A DNA stretch of 64,000 nt from Psychromonas ingrahamii 37 (GCF_000015285.1 NC_008709.1:496001-560000), one strand, 5' to 3'. Positions 29,063-37,340 are shown, numbered from the stretch's first letter. The notes: a model not told the origin generated them from the sequence alone. Numbers and translations are program-made.

Positions 29063-29708
29063 AACAACGTTTCCTTACATTAGATATACTTGCAACCCCC
29101 CTCTCAACCACTAAAGTTATCAGCGTATAAAGCGCAACAGCGACAACAAAAGGTAGAAAGGGGATAAAGTGATTAACACTAATAAAATTCGCAGCGAAAG
29201 TGAGTTCCTGAACAGTAATAATCATAAGCAGGGCACTGTCGCGCATTGCTGTAATGATCTGATTGCCAACCAATGGAGCTGATATCAGCACAATTTGAGG
29301 AAAAATAACGTGCCTGTATTTTTGCAATGACGAAAAACCATAGGCATCCGCTGCTTCTACGTCGGCACGACTGATAGCTTTATAAGCCGTGACGAATATT
29401 TCTACGAAGTAAGCCATATTATACAGAACCAGTGTAACAATCCCTGATTCCCAAGGGCTCAGGCGCACTCCCAAAGAAGGTAAACCGTAGTACATCACAT
29501 AGGCTAGCAATAAAAATGGCACGCAACGTAGTAGGTCAAAAAATTCTTGGAAAATTTTACGCCATCCGGGAGATTCAATGACTACGATTGCGGCTAAAGC
29601 TCCCAGAGGGATGCTCAGAGCCATGCTAATCAGAACCAGATACAAGGTATTCATTAGTCCAGAAGAAATCAGCTCTCGAGCTTCCCAAATAATCTGCCAC
29701 TGGTCCAT
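29055..29708 (-). CDS. Polar amino acid ABC transporter permease (second)
   Basis: A 217-aa HisM/GlnP-type permease with about five membrane helices. The EAA loop is visible as [25 protein letters not shown] couples it to the previous permease gene, with GGAGG just upstream. The two different permeases probably form a heterodimer in the inner membrane. Confidence 0.9.
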   Translation of the reverse strand: MDQWQIIWEARELISSGLMNTLYLVLISMALSIPLGALAAIVVIESPGWRKIFQEFFDLLRCVPFLLLAYVMYYGLPSLGVRLSPWESGIVTLVLYNMAYFVEIFVTAYKAISRADVEAADAYGFSSLQKYRHVIFPQIVLISAPLVGNQIITAMRDSALLMIITVQELTFAANFISVNHFIPFLPFVVAVALYTLITLVVERGVASISNVRKRCYG

Positions 29709-30358
29709 TATTTACCTCCTTTGTACTTTTTCGTCATTTTTTTCTCAAGTAAACGCTGACTTTTTACGATTATGACAACAAACAAGGTATAAAGAATCAT
29801 TGCCATAAGGAAGGGGGGTAAAGGGTCATAGGTTTGTGCACCAATACGACTTGCTGCACGAGTAATTTCCACAACACCGATAACCGCAACGGCTGGTGTT
29901 CCCTTTATAAGAATAGTGATCTCGCTGGTTAAGGGGCCAAGGTTGGCCCGCCATAATTGGGGGAAAATAATCAGCCAAAAGGTTTTAATACGACTCATAC
30001 CATAAGCTTCTGCAGCTTCAAGCTGCTCTGAAGAGAAATTATCCAAAGCGGCTCGCCATATTTCACTGCTGAATGCAGTCAAATTCAGCGTGAGTACTAA
30101 GATTGCTGCTGGGATAGGATTCATATCAATGCCAATTTCAGGTAGACCAAAGAAAACAAACAGGGCCAAAGTCACAAAAGGGGTTGACCTGATTAACGTG
30201 ACATATACAGCCAATAAACCATTAAGTACTGCGATCTTCTGCCAGCGGAAAACACCAAAAAGCAGTCCTAGCGGTAGGCTTAATAGTATAGCGGCTAGAG
30301 ATAGGGAAACAGTTACCCCTGCTCCCCCAATTAAAGTCAACCATGCAGACCAATCCAT
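29708..30358 (-). CDS. Polar amino acid ABC transporter permease (first)
   Basis: A 216-aa HisQ-type permease with about five membrane helices and an EAA loop EQLEAAEAYGMSRIKTFWLI. It overlaps the next permease by one base and follows the binding-protein gene after 45 bp. It pairs with the 29055 permease. Confidence 0.9.
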   Translation of the reverse strand: MDWSAWLTLIGGAGVTVSLSLAAILLSLPLGLLFGVFRWQKIAVLNGLLAVYVTLIRSTPFVTLALFVFFGLPEIGIDMNPIPAAILVLTLNLTAFSSEIWRAALDNFSSEQLEAAEAYGMSRIKTFWLIIFPQLWRANLGPLTSEITILIKGTPAVAVIGVVEITRAASRIGAQTYDPLPPFLMAMILYTLFVVIIVKSQRLLEKKMTKKYKGGK

Positions 30359-30403
30359 AGTGGAACCCTTTTTATCAATGAATTACTGACGACAGAATTA
30401 GAA

Positions 30404-31234
30404 TTAATTAATCGTCGATGTCGGCATTCCCTCAAAAGAACGTCCTAGCCACTTTTTTTGCAATTGGTACAGTTGCCCATTTTTCCTGATTTCAGCCATA
30501 AAAGAATTTAAATAATTGAGCAAATCTTTATTGCCTTTGTCCACGGCCCACGCCGCATAAGCAGGCACACCAACAGCTTGCCCGATCTTGAACAGATCCG
30601 GTTTTTCCTGAGTAAGGCTCGTTAGGTTGACGACACCGTTAATTACATAGTCTAAACGCCCCAATACCAAGTCTTGGTATGCATCTGGCAAGGATGTATA
30701 CTGAATAGTGTTCCCCAACTTACCGCCACTTATTGCGAGTTTATTTTCCAGTTCACTTAAGGCGGCGTAAGAGGCGCCGCCAGTCTGAACGCCCACAGTC
30801 AGCTCATCTAAATCACTGACCACCTTGATGCGCTCTTCATCTGCACGAATCACATAGTATTGAGTGGCTTCTGCAATCGGCATGGTAAAGTCTAAACTTT
30901 GTAAACGCGTTGGTGTCACTACTGCTGCCGTTAAAGCGACATCATATTTACCGGTGGACAGCCCTGCTAAAAGGCCTGTCCAGGGAATAATCTGCTGCTT
31001 AATTTCGAATGGCGCTTTTGCACGCAACAGAGCTAGCAACGCATGATTAAGCCCTTTGGGTGTCCCGTTTTCTACGTATTCAAATGGCTTATAGCTATCT
31101 TCTGTCGCCACAACCATCACACCTTTAGCTTGGATTTCCTCTAATGAAGCAGCCTGAGATGAAAAACTAAATAGAGTCGAACATGACAATATGAATGCTC
31201 CCCCAGTGATTTTTAAGATTTTGTTTAATATCAT
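30404..31234 (-). CDS. Periplasmic amino-acid-type substrate-binding protein
   Basis: A 276-aa SBP_bac_3-family protein. The signal peptide (about residues 1-28) ends SSQAA; then GVMVVATEDSYKPFEYVENG, the usual first strand and binding segment, and a hinge region with LTVGVQTGGASYAAL. It captures a small polar amine or amino acid for the downstream permeases. Its place after ridA and an amidase suggests a nitrogen-containing catabolic substrate. Confidence 0.92.
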   Translation of the reverse strand: MILNKILKITGGAFILSCSTLFSFSSQAASLEEIQAKGVMVVATEDSYKPFEYVENGTPKGLNHALLALLRAKAPFEIKQQIIPWTGLLAGLSTGKYDVALTAAVVTPTRLQSLDFTMPIAEATQYYVIRADEERIKVVSDLDELTVGVQTGGASYAALSELENKLAISGGKLGNTIQYTSLPDAYQDLVLGRLDYVINGVVNLTSLTQEKPDLFKIGQAVGVPAYAAWAVDKGNKDLLNYLNSFMAEIRKNGQLYQLQKKWLGRSFEGMPTSTIN

Positions 31235-31277
31235 AATTAATTCCTCTATGTTTTCTTACAGTAAAAATTCAAACCCA

Positions 31278-31709
31278 TTAACGACACGCAATCAAATCAA
31301 TTTCTACAAGAGCATCATAAGCCAAGCCTGTCGTACCAATACAGGTTCGTGCTGGCAGGCGATGCTCTGGAAAATAGCTTCGATAAGTATCATTAAAGGC
31401 TTGATAGTCTCGTTTAAACTCCTTCAAAAATACGCGCACTGACACAATATTCTCCAATCCTAAATCAAGCGCCTTTAATATGATGTTGAGATTATTCATT
31501 ACATTGTCCGTTTGTGCCTCAACCCCTTCAGGAAGTACACCTGGATTTGTTGGCGTATCAGGCATTTGCCCTGTGACAAAGATAGTTTCACCCACTTCAA
31601 CTGCATGGCTAAATGGTGCTACTGGTTTCGGGCCCGCTTCAATCAGATGAAAGATGGGGGACACTTTGTTTTTTGGTTCTTGCATATCTGCATTCTTATT
31701 TGATTTCAT
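31278..31709 (-). CDS. RidA-family (YjgF) deaminase-like protein
   Basis: A 143-aa RidA-fold protein. Family cores visible: APFSHAVEVGETIFVTGQMP, then a helix with LKALDLGLENIVSVRVFL, and the C-terminal LPARTCIGTTGLAYDALVEI with the expected Arg before the last strand. RidA proteins hydrolyse reactive enamines/imines or act in specific catabolic routes. The start at 31709 has AGGA 9 bp upstream; an internal Met at 31685 is possible. Between the amidase and the binding-protein gene. Confidence 0.88.
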   Translation of the reverse strand: MKSNKNADMQEPKNKVSPIFHLIEAGPKPVAPFSHAVEVGETIFVTGQMPDTPTNPGVLPEGVEAQTDNVMNNLNIILKALDLGLENIVSVRVFLKEFKRDYQAFNDTYRSYFPEHRLPARTCIGTTGLAYDALVEIDLIACR

Positions 31710-31756
31710 CTGTATGGATCCTATAAGCTAGAAAGATTAAAAAAGTTTTAGATTAC

Positions 31757-32983
31757 CTAATGATATTTTTTATGATCATCATCGAGCAAGTTAGTGTAAG
31801 TTCCGAGACGACTATTTGGGCCTATAGCGTTGGACCCAATGTCACTTTTGTAAACTAGTCCTGGCATCGGCGGAACACCGATTACGTCGATCTTTGTTAA
31901 TATTGAGGTTGTTTTCCAGGGAAGTGCCTGCAAGTGATAGCGGGCATTAAATGCATCACTAGCGGAGAACTTGTGCGCAGATTCAATGATCACATGAGTT
32001 ATCGAATATAGCGCACTCTGATGCTTTGCAATAAAATGCTCTAATGCCGCTAGTCTTTCTGCAACCCAGAGGCCTTCATATAATAACTTAGGCACCTCAT
32101 AGAATGGGTTAAAGTCAATTTCAACCAGCTTTGCTCTTTTTTGTCGCCAGCAGTTAAGGGCTTGCTCATAAGCTTTCTTTTGAGCGGGTTCATCCAGAAT
32201 CAGGCTGGTTGAATCGGGTACCGCAACGGTAAAATCAGTGGGCATATTCTGCTTAGCATCACCGTGATAGGGTTTAGAAAAGGGATCTTTTTTATCGTAG
32301 CTTCGACAACAGGCATACACTAGTGAAGCATCTTCAACCGTTAGCGCTAATATCGATACTGTATCGAGTGAACGACAGGTGGGAATCACTCCTCGGCTAG
32401 AGATACTACCAAGCGTCGGTTTGAGACCCACAATATTATTGAGTGCTGAAGTTATACGCCCCGAACCGGCAGTATCAGTTCCAAGCGAAAAGTAGACCTC
32501 CCCATGTGCCACTGCCAATGCTGAACGCAAACTAGATCTATCGGGTACCAGTTTTGAATCAATCGCATTTTTAGGTGCGGGATAAGGTGTTCTTAAGCCC
32601 ACTAAGCCAGTTGCAAATTGATCAAGATTGGTTTTACCAATGACTATTGCCCCTGCCAGTTTCAATAGAGAAACCACATAAGCATCTTGCTTCGTAATAT
32701 AATGAAACTCATAACAGGCGGCAGTCGTTGGCATATTCGCTGCATCAATATTATCTTTGACAGCAAACGGAATTCCCCATAACGGTTTTAGCTCAAGATC
32801 AAAGGGACCAAGGTCTGTGATAGCTTTCGACAACTGCGAACTGCTGGCAACATAGAAATAAATACCTTCGTCTGCGATATTCGTAAGACGCGCTAGTGAT
32901 TCTTGGATCACTTCATCAGGACTGACTCCTTGACGACAGACCTCGTGCAAAGCATCGATAGTAAAAGGAAGGTTAGTTAACAT
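31757..32983 (-). CDS. Amidase-signature enzyme, allophanate-hydrolase-like
   Basis: About 408 aa from the ATG at 32983, whose N-terminus (MLTNLPFTIDALHE) fits the family better than the far-upstream 33082 start. LWGIPFAVKDNID supplies the catalytic Lys, and SLGTDTAGSGR with NNIVGLKPT supplies the signature and Ser. The wording of this region, including RSLDTVSILALTVEDA, is closest to AtzF-type allophanate hydrolases. The usual cis-Ser motif GGSSSGSA is altered to DRSSLRSA, and the C-terminal domain of AtzF is absent. It probably releases ammonia from a small amide or ureido compound. First gene of the operon, divergent from a LysR gene. Confidence 0.8.
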   Translation of the reverse strand: MLTNLPFTIDALHEVCRQGVSPDEVIQESLARLTNIADEGIYFYVASSSQLSKAITDLGPFDLELKPLWGIPFAVKDNIDAANMPTTAACYEFHYITKQDAYVVSLLKLAGAIVIGKTNLDQFATGLVGLRTPYPAPKNAIDSKLVPDRSSLRSALAVAHGEVYFSLGTDTAGSGRITSALNNIVGLKPTLGSISSRGVIPTCRSLDTVSILALTVEDASLVYACCRSYDKKDPFSKPYHGDAKQNMPTDFTVAVPDSTSLILDEPAQKKAYEQALNCWRQKRAKLVEIDFNPFYEVPKLLYEGLWVAERLAALEHFIAKHQSALYSITHVIIESAHKFSASDAFNARYHLQALPWKTTSILTKIDVIGVPPMPGLVYKSDIGSNAIGPNSRLGTYTNLLDDDHKKYH

Positions 32984-33138
32984 AATTACTATCCGGTAAT
33001 AAACAATATGACTAGTTAACCAATTAATTGCGATGCTGTATGCTGTTGGTTTTGCAGTTACGTGGTGCATATTTTGCATCACATGGATAAGTGTTCAATG
33101 GAGCAATTATCCAAACTTTTACTAATGGAAGAATATAA

Positions 33139-34031
33139 ATGAAGCAACTTATGGATTTTAATTATTTTCAGGTAGTCGCTAAGGGAGGTTCAATTCGTAA
33201 GCCTGCAGACCAACTTTCGATCACTTCAACAGCACTTAACCGACGTATTCTTAGCATGGAAGATGAACTAGGTGAAAAAATATTTGAGCGTCAAGCCAGT
33301 GGTCTACGACTTTCTGCTGCAGGAGAGTTATTCTTACATCATGTCCAAAGACAACTTGCTGATCTTGAACGTGTTAAAAGTCAAATATCAGATCTTAGCG
33401 GTGTAAGGCGAGGGCATGTAAATATCGCATGTAGTCAGGCACTGCTTACGTCTTTTTTCCTAAACAAATCGCACGTTTTCGGCACCAACATCCTGCGGTG
33501 ACTTTTAGTCTTTATTTAAGGGATAGAAAGGCTGCAGAATCTACACTATTAGACAATAGTGTAGATTTAGCCATGGTATTTGAACCAGTCTACATGAATG
33601 AGCTGCAGATTCTTATATGTAAAGAACAACAGCTATACGCCATTATGCCAAGTGGTCATCCATCAGCTGGAATAAGTGAACTTAAATTAAGTGAATGTAT
33701 GGCTTATCCATTAGCTCTTCCCACAAGCGAGTACGGCGTGCGTCATATTTTGGATTTTAAAGCCAATAGATCCATGCTAGATATGTATGCCGCAGTGGAA
33801 TCGGACAGCTTTGAGTTTCTGCGTAATTATGCGATCAACGAGAGTTGCATCACCTTTCAGATAGAAATTGGATTGCCGCAAATTGTGGAAGAGTTGAGAC
33901 TCACTGCGCGGCCGATATCAAAGGCCGATATGGCAGTCGGCAGTATGTACCTTATTCAGAAAAAAGGCCGTACATTACCCGTGGCTGCTGTACGTTTTGC
34001 AGAACAACTGATACAAACACTGTCACAGTAA
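33139..34031 (+). pseudogene. LysR-family regulator, frameshifted in a T tract
   Basis: The first part (33139 to about 33458) gives a normal LysR helix-turn-helix (AKGGSIRKPADQLSITSTAL and ELGEKIFERQASGLRLSAAG). At the T6 run 33453-33458 the frame is lost. Adding one T would read FFPKQIARFRHQHPAVTFSL and join it to the effector-binding domain ending at 34031. The full protein would be about 297 aa. It is divergent from the amidase operon, which it would normally control. The shift could be real inactivation, phase variation or a sequencing slip. Confidence 0.88.
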
Positions 34032-34069
34032 TATTGTAAAATACGATGAGTCCATATACAGTTTTGGGG

Positions 34070-34172
34070 GTGAAAGCGCCTTAGCTAAATCCTTCAAGAA
34101 GAGCATGATCATTCAAATCGATTTTACCGGTAAGAACTTTTATTTTGTTCGTTATTTGGAGAAGCGAGCGTA
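34070..34172 (+). repeat. Dispersed repeat copy 3
   Basis: Matches the copies at 19630 (inverted) and 22277: GTGAAAGCGCCTTAGCTAAA, TCAAGAAGAGCATGATCATT, CAAATCGATTTTACCGGTAA. The longest reading frame of the three is here: GESALAKSFKKSMIIQIDFT through FYFVRYLEKRA and a stop. The 34032-34568 gap has no other gene apart from this and the att-proximal motif. Confidence 0.75.
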
Positions 34173-34455
34173 AATAAATGAACTAATCTCAACAGATAAA
34201 TGGTAACAATTTCTAAGCCTTTGTACTCCGACACGTCTTAGACTGTGAAAATTTAAGCTATTATAATGTACGCTATTAGATGAGCTTTAATTCTTTTCGA
34301 GAGTCGTGTGCGATTTTTATAAACTCTTCAAGCCCACTTATTCCGTGAAGCGAGCAATCTAGTGAGGATGCCAACTCTAATATAATACTGACGTTAAAGT
34401 GTGTATAAAATCCAAATCTATCATTGATCGTTGAGACGATTAAATAGTTTTATTT

Positions 34456-34476
34456 TTTGGCGTAAATTTGGCGTAA
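34456..34476 (+). promoter_or_regulatory. Paired TTTGGCGTAA motif, island right end
   Basis: Two TTTGGCGTAA copies separated by one A, about 93 bp inside the right att site. They mirror the pair at 11295-11314 beside the left att site, as expected for integrase arm sites. Confidence 0.6.
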
Positions 34477-34568
34477 ACCTGCCTAAACCCAAGACAACCA
34501 AAAAACACCAAGTTTAATTGAAACAGTAAGATAAGTGTTCTAAACTAGTGGATGTAACCATGTTTTTG

Positions 34569-34630
34569 GGATTCAAAATCCGTTTTCGAAAGAAGTGCCG
34601 GTTCAAGTCCGGCCTCGGGCACCATACTTT
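34569..34630 (+). repeat. attR: second copy of the 62-bp tRNA-Leu repeat
   Basis: Identical to 11159-11220 (the tRNA-Leu 3' part plus ATACTTT). The 5' half of a tRNA is missing here, so this is the leftover attachment site and not a second tRNA gene. It marks the island's right boundary. Confidence 0.95.
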
Positions 34631-34631
34631 A

Positions 34632-34654
34632 ATTCCTTGCTTATGCAGGGATTT
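34632..34654 (+). terminator. Probable original terminator of tRNA-Leu, displaced by the island
   Basis: ATTCCTTGC, TTAT loop, GCAGGGATTTTTT forms a hairpin with a T run directly after attR. Before insertion it would have ended the tRNA-Leu transcript. Confidence 0.65.
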
Positions 34655-34799
34655 TTTGTTTCTACCGATCAGTAAATTCCTTTTTAATAATTATCTTCTG
34701 TCCATATCTGGACCTTTCTACCCATATTTGATACTTAACCTTTAGATTCTGTGCGCAATGAGATCCCAAACTTTCCAACAAGCTATAAATTAATCGAAC

Positions 34800-35215
34800 T
34801 TAGTTTTTATTATCGGTAATCATTGCTGGTGGTACTTCTATTGATCCATGTAATGACCGATAAAAACCGAACACTTTCTTGGCAGCTTTATTCTCATATT
34901 GAATCGGTAATAAACTCACATTAACTGAATATAGGCGCTTACTGTTGTAATAAGCAAAATAATCTAAAATGCTTAGTTCTGCTGCCTTCTTCGTTTTAAA
35001 TGTTTTTTAGTTTGGTTGCTTGTTTTTTGCACTATGGGGGAGACGTTCTGTGGGGAAATTGTGCCTGAATGCCCCTTTACCGCTTATGCTGGCATCGATT
35101 TCCATGGTGCTAAGTAATTTTCTATAATCATCATTCTGCGATCGGCCCAGATAGATAAGTTGATAATAGCGTTGCTTGTTGGAAAAATAGTCTTTAGCAG
35201 CAGGAAGAATTTACG
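34800..35215 (-). pseudogene. IS3-family transposase remnant (C-terminal part)
   Basis: On the minus strand one frame reads RYYQLIYLGRSQNDDYRKLL, then MEIDASISGKGAFRHNF and PTERLPHSAK, a TAA, and then KKAAELSILDYFAYYNSKRL, LLPIQYENKAAKK and a stop at 34800. The order S.SGKG...N...E.....K..., helix, YN..RL, P..YE is that of IS3-type OrfB C-termini. The catalytic N-terminal half is absent. It lies just outside the island. Confidence 0.75.
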
Positions 35216-35326
35216 AGAAACCAATATTTTGCATTAGGTTAAGTTCATAATGTTATTTTCTTGATCATCCATATCATGATGCTCTATTGTCGGATAAATC
35301 TAAAGTGACTAAAAAATCACTTATAT

Positions 35327-36346
35327 TTATGCATTTTTAAGATGCTTAAGGTCTTGATAGGTGATAGAAATTAACTCTTTATGTTTTCTTATAAAATCTT
35401 CTAATTTTATAAGTGAGTAGGGAGATAAACTTTTTGGATGCCCCATTACATTAAAAATGCTGTTTTTATCTGCGAGTTTTAGATGCTCTTTAAATGCTTT
35501 TTCCAGCTGCCCCGCTTTTGAACTATCCAGCATAACTGGCCCGTAGGTTGTTCTCGTTAAACGTTCAATATAATAACTTCGACTGGCCAGCATCGCCTGC
35601 CCATCGCCAAAGGGGGTAAATAGATGACTGGAAAGTTTTTTGCGCAGCGCAAGCTTCCAAAAAAACAGAGGTGAGGTTTTAGTTGCGCTGATAGGGATCT
35701 CCGTAAAGTACCCGTCTTGCTGTGCCGTTAGAGGATCATTATCAAAGTGCCAATATGCTTTAGCAGGTATCTGATTAAACTCAAACCAGCGTGTTGGATC
35801 ATCGGAGTGTCCCTGTGCAAAAACGGTGCTGTCTAACCAAATGTTATTATTCTGCAGTGCCTGTTTGATTTTATCAAAGGGCTGTAAACACCAGCCGCCA
35901 GCTCGAAAAGCGAATATACTTTGTTCACTGCATGATTCGAGCTCTTGTTTATAACTTGTTACTATGTCATCAATTTCCTGCGGGCTAAAATCATGCAGGC
36001 GATAACGGCCAGTATTAATAACCCAGGCATTGCCATCATAGTAGCTATCCTCCCAGTGCGGGTGAATATGCAGTTGTATATCATGCCCTTGTGATGAGAG
36101 TGCTTGTAATTGCTTTTTAATGGCAGCGTATTGCTGCTCTAAAACAGGGAAATCAACGGCATACTTTTTTAGTTTAACCAGAAACCCCGCATCAACAAAT
36201 AAACTAACCTTATAGTCATATTTATTGAGTAGCGTTAATAATTGTTGGGTCGGATCAAAAATACACTTTTCAACGCTACCACAATTTTTACCGAAAAAAA
36301 TCTCATAATCTAAGCTGAGCAGCAACTGGATCTGGTTATTTTTCAT
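35327..36346 (-). CDS. Polysaccharide deacetylase (NodB-like)
   Basis: A 339-aa protein. The N-terminus LLLSLDYEIFFG supplies the catalytic/metal Asp, GHDIQLHIHPHW the metal His pair, and FAFRAGGW the conserved Arg motif of NodB-type carbohydrate esterases. It would remove N-acetyl groups from the exopolysaccharide or its repeat unit. No signal peptide is visible, so it may act in the cytoplasm. It lies at the edge of the exosortase/EPS locus and is read in the same direction as the PEP-CTERM gene, after a terminator. Confidence 0.82.
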   Translation of the reverse strand: MKNNQIQLLLSLDYEIFFGKNCGSVEKCIFDPTQQLLTLLNKYDYKVSLFVDAGFLVKLKKYAVDFPVLEQQYAAIKKQLQALSSQGHDIQLHIHPHWEDSYYDGNAWVINTGRYRLHDFSPQEIDDIVTSYKQELESCSEQSIFAFRAGGWCLQPFDKIKQALQNNNIWLDSTVFAQGHSDDPTRWFEFNQIPAKAYWHFDNDPLTAQQDGYFTEIPISATKTSPLFFWKLALRKKLSSHLFTPFGDGQAMLASRSYYIERLTRTTYGPVMLDSSKAGQLEKAFKEHLKLADKNSIFNVMGHPKSLSPYSLIKLEDFIRKHKELISITYQDLKHLKNA

Positions 36347-36439
36347 TGATTTATTCCGATTTAAGCAGGTAAATAGATAATGATGGCGTATTTCATATAA
36401 CGGGATAAGTGTAGACCAGCTTTAGATTGAAGGTTTTTT

Positions 36440-36477
36440 ATATATAAAAAAAGCCCAAGATTATTATTCTTGGGCTT
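36440..36477 (-). terminator. Rho-independent terminator after the PEP-CTERM gene
   Basis: On the minus strand, AAGCCCAAGA, seven-base loop, TCTTGGGCTT, then a T7 run. It separates the PEP-CTERM gene from the deacetylase gene. Confidence 0.9.
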
Positions 36478-36508
36478 ATGGGTAACCTATGATTTAACTC
36501 AATAGGTT

Positions 36509-37069
36509 TTATGATGCTTTTTTGTTACGACGGGCGAAACCAAAACCGAGTAAGCCCAAACCTAACAACGCTGCACCAGCCGGCGCAGGAACAGATCTAG
36601 CAGAGAATGTTGTCTTATCACTACCTACTTGAGTGGTAAATACCCAAGTAAACAAAGTATCGTCATAACCAGCGTGTGACATAGTACCGTTACCGTTAAT
36701 GATTGCTCCACCTGAAGCAACTGTATTACTAATGATATTTTCAAGATTAAATGTAAACCCTTCTACTAACCATAAAGGGGATATTGGTAAAGTAATTGGA
36801 TCAGCAATATCATTTATGATTACATTAGAACCAAAAGCAGAAACTGACATATCGAGAACTGTAACCCCGTTTGCAGCAAAGTCACCATTAGCGATACCTA
36901 CGTATGAACTATCGAAATCAACTGCCTTTATTTCGGTTGTTGATGAATTATAAGTGGTAGCGGCGTTTCCGGCAAGACTAATTATACCATTAATCGGTAT
37001 TGCAGAGGCTGTGCTGGTTGCGAGTAAAAGAACCAACGAAGTGGTTAATAACGAGATAGCTTTTTTCAT
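36509..37069 (-). CDS. PEP-CTERM-type exosortase substrate protein
   Basis: A 186-aa secreted protein with a signal peptide (about residues 1-23, ending ASA), a Ser/Thr/Gly-rich beta-like body and a C-terminal sorting tail: VPAPAGAALLGLGLLGFGF followed by ARRNKKAS. That is the tripartite exosortase signal (short motif, hydrophobic helix, basic end), with PAP in place of PEP. Exosortase (55005-56495) would cleave it during export to the surface. AAGGAG lies 8 bp before the ATG, and a sigma-54 promoter lies just upstream. The body is not otherwise recognisable. Confidence 0.88.
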   Translation of the reverse strand: MKKAISLLTTSLVLLLATSTASAIPINGIISLAGNAATTYNSSTTEIKAVDFDSSYVGIANGDFAANGVTVLDMSVSAFGSNVIINDIADPITLPISPLWLVEGFTFNLENIISNTVASGGAIINGNGTMSHAGYDDTLFTWVFTTQVGSDKTTFSARSVPAPAGAALLGLGLLGFGFARRNKKAS

Positions 37070-37114
37070 TTTAATACTCCTTAATATATATGGATGATTC
37101 CATATGCTAGATAA

Positions 37115-37131
37115 TGCATACAGCGTGCCAA
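37115..37131 (-). promoter_or_regulatory. Sigma-54 promoter of the PEP-CTERM gene
   Basis: The minus strand reads TTGGCACGCTGTATGCA. The -24 GG and -12 GC have the exact canonical spacing, and only one base of the TTGGCACG-N4-TTGCA consensus differs. The start would be about 35 bases before the ATG at 37069. PrsR, encoded at 40389, is the obvious activator. Confidence 0.85.
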
Positions 37132-37340
37132 GCTTAAAAAAACTTTAATATCAGACGGTTATGTTTTTTTGTTGTTTGGGAAAGATCTCTGGTATTCAAT
37201 GTGTAAAATTATTCAACAGTGTCCTTTGATAGTTTATCCATGAATCGTTGTTTTTAATGAGCCAGATTGGCAGTGTTTAAGTGTGCTCTTTAGGTTTATA
37301 TTTGTGATTAAAGATTTTATTATTTCAGTAAATCTCAAGC

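Larger units (their letters stand above)
11221..34630. mobile_element. Genomic island of about 23.4 kb in tRNA-Leu, with a phage-satellite-like core
   Basis: Bounded by the 62-bp att repeats, with an integrase gene just inside the tRNA end. The left part (11.3-19.5 kb) carries integrase, regulators, primase-like and VapE-like genes, a second integrase and a TerS-like gene, which is the gene set of gram-negative phage satellites (PICI-like). No capsid, tail or conjugation genes are visible. The right part carries a SLATT-like gene, a lipase pair, and an ABC transporter with catabolic genes. Several pseudogenes and repeats suggest layered insertions and decay. Two integrases and inverted 19-bp motifs also suggest a composite of two elements. 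Confidence 0.88.

Noticed and set aside
34569-34630. A second tRNA-Leu gene
   Set aside because: Only the 3' part matches; the acceptor 5' strand, D arm and promoter are missing, so it is attR.
11221-34630. Complete prophage or conjugative element
   Set aside because: No capsid, portal, tail, lysis, relaxase or type IV secretion genes are visible; satellite-like island fits better.
34548-34745. Open frame of 65 codons across attR
   Set aside because: It reads through the tRNA-derived att repeat and a terminator; no ribosome site and no family signal.
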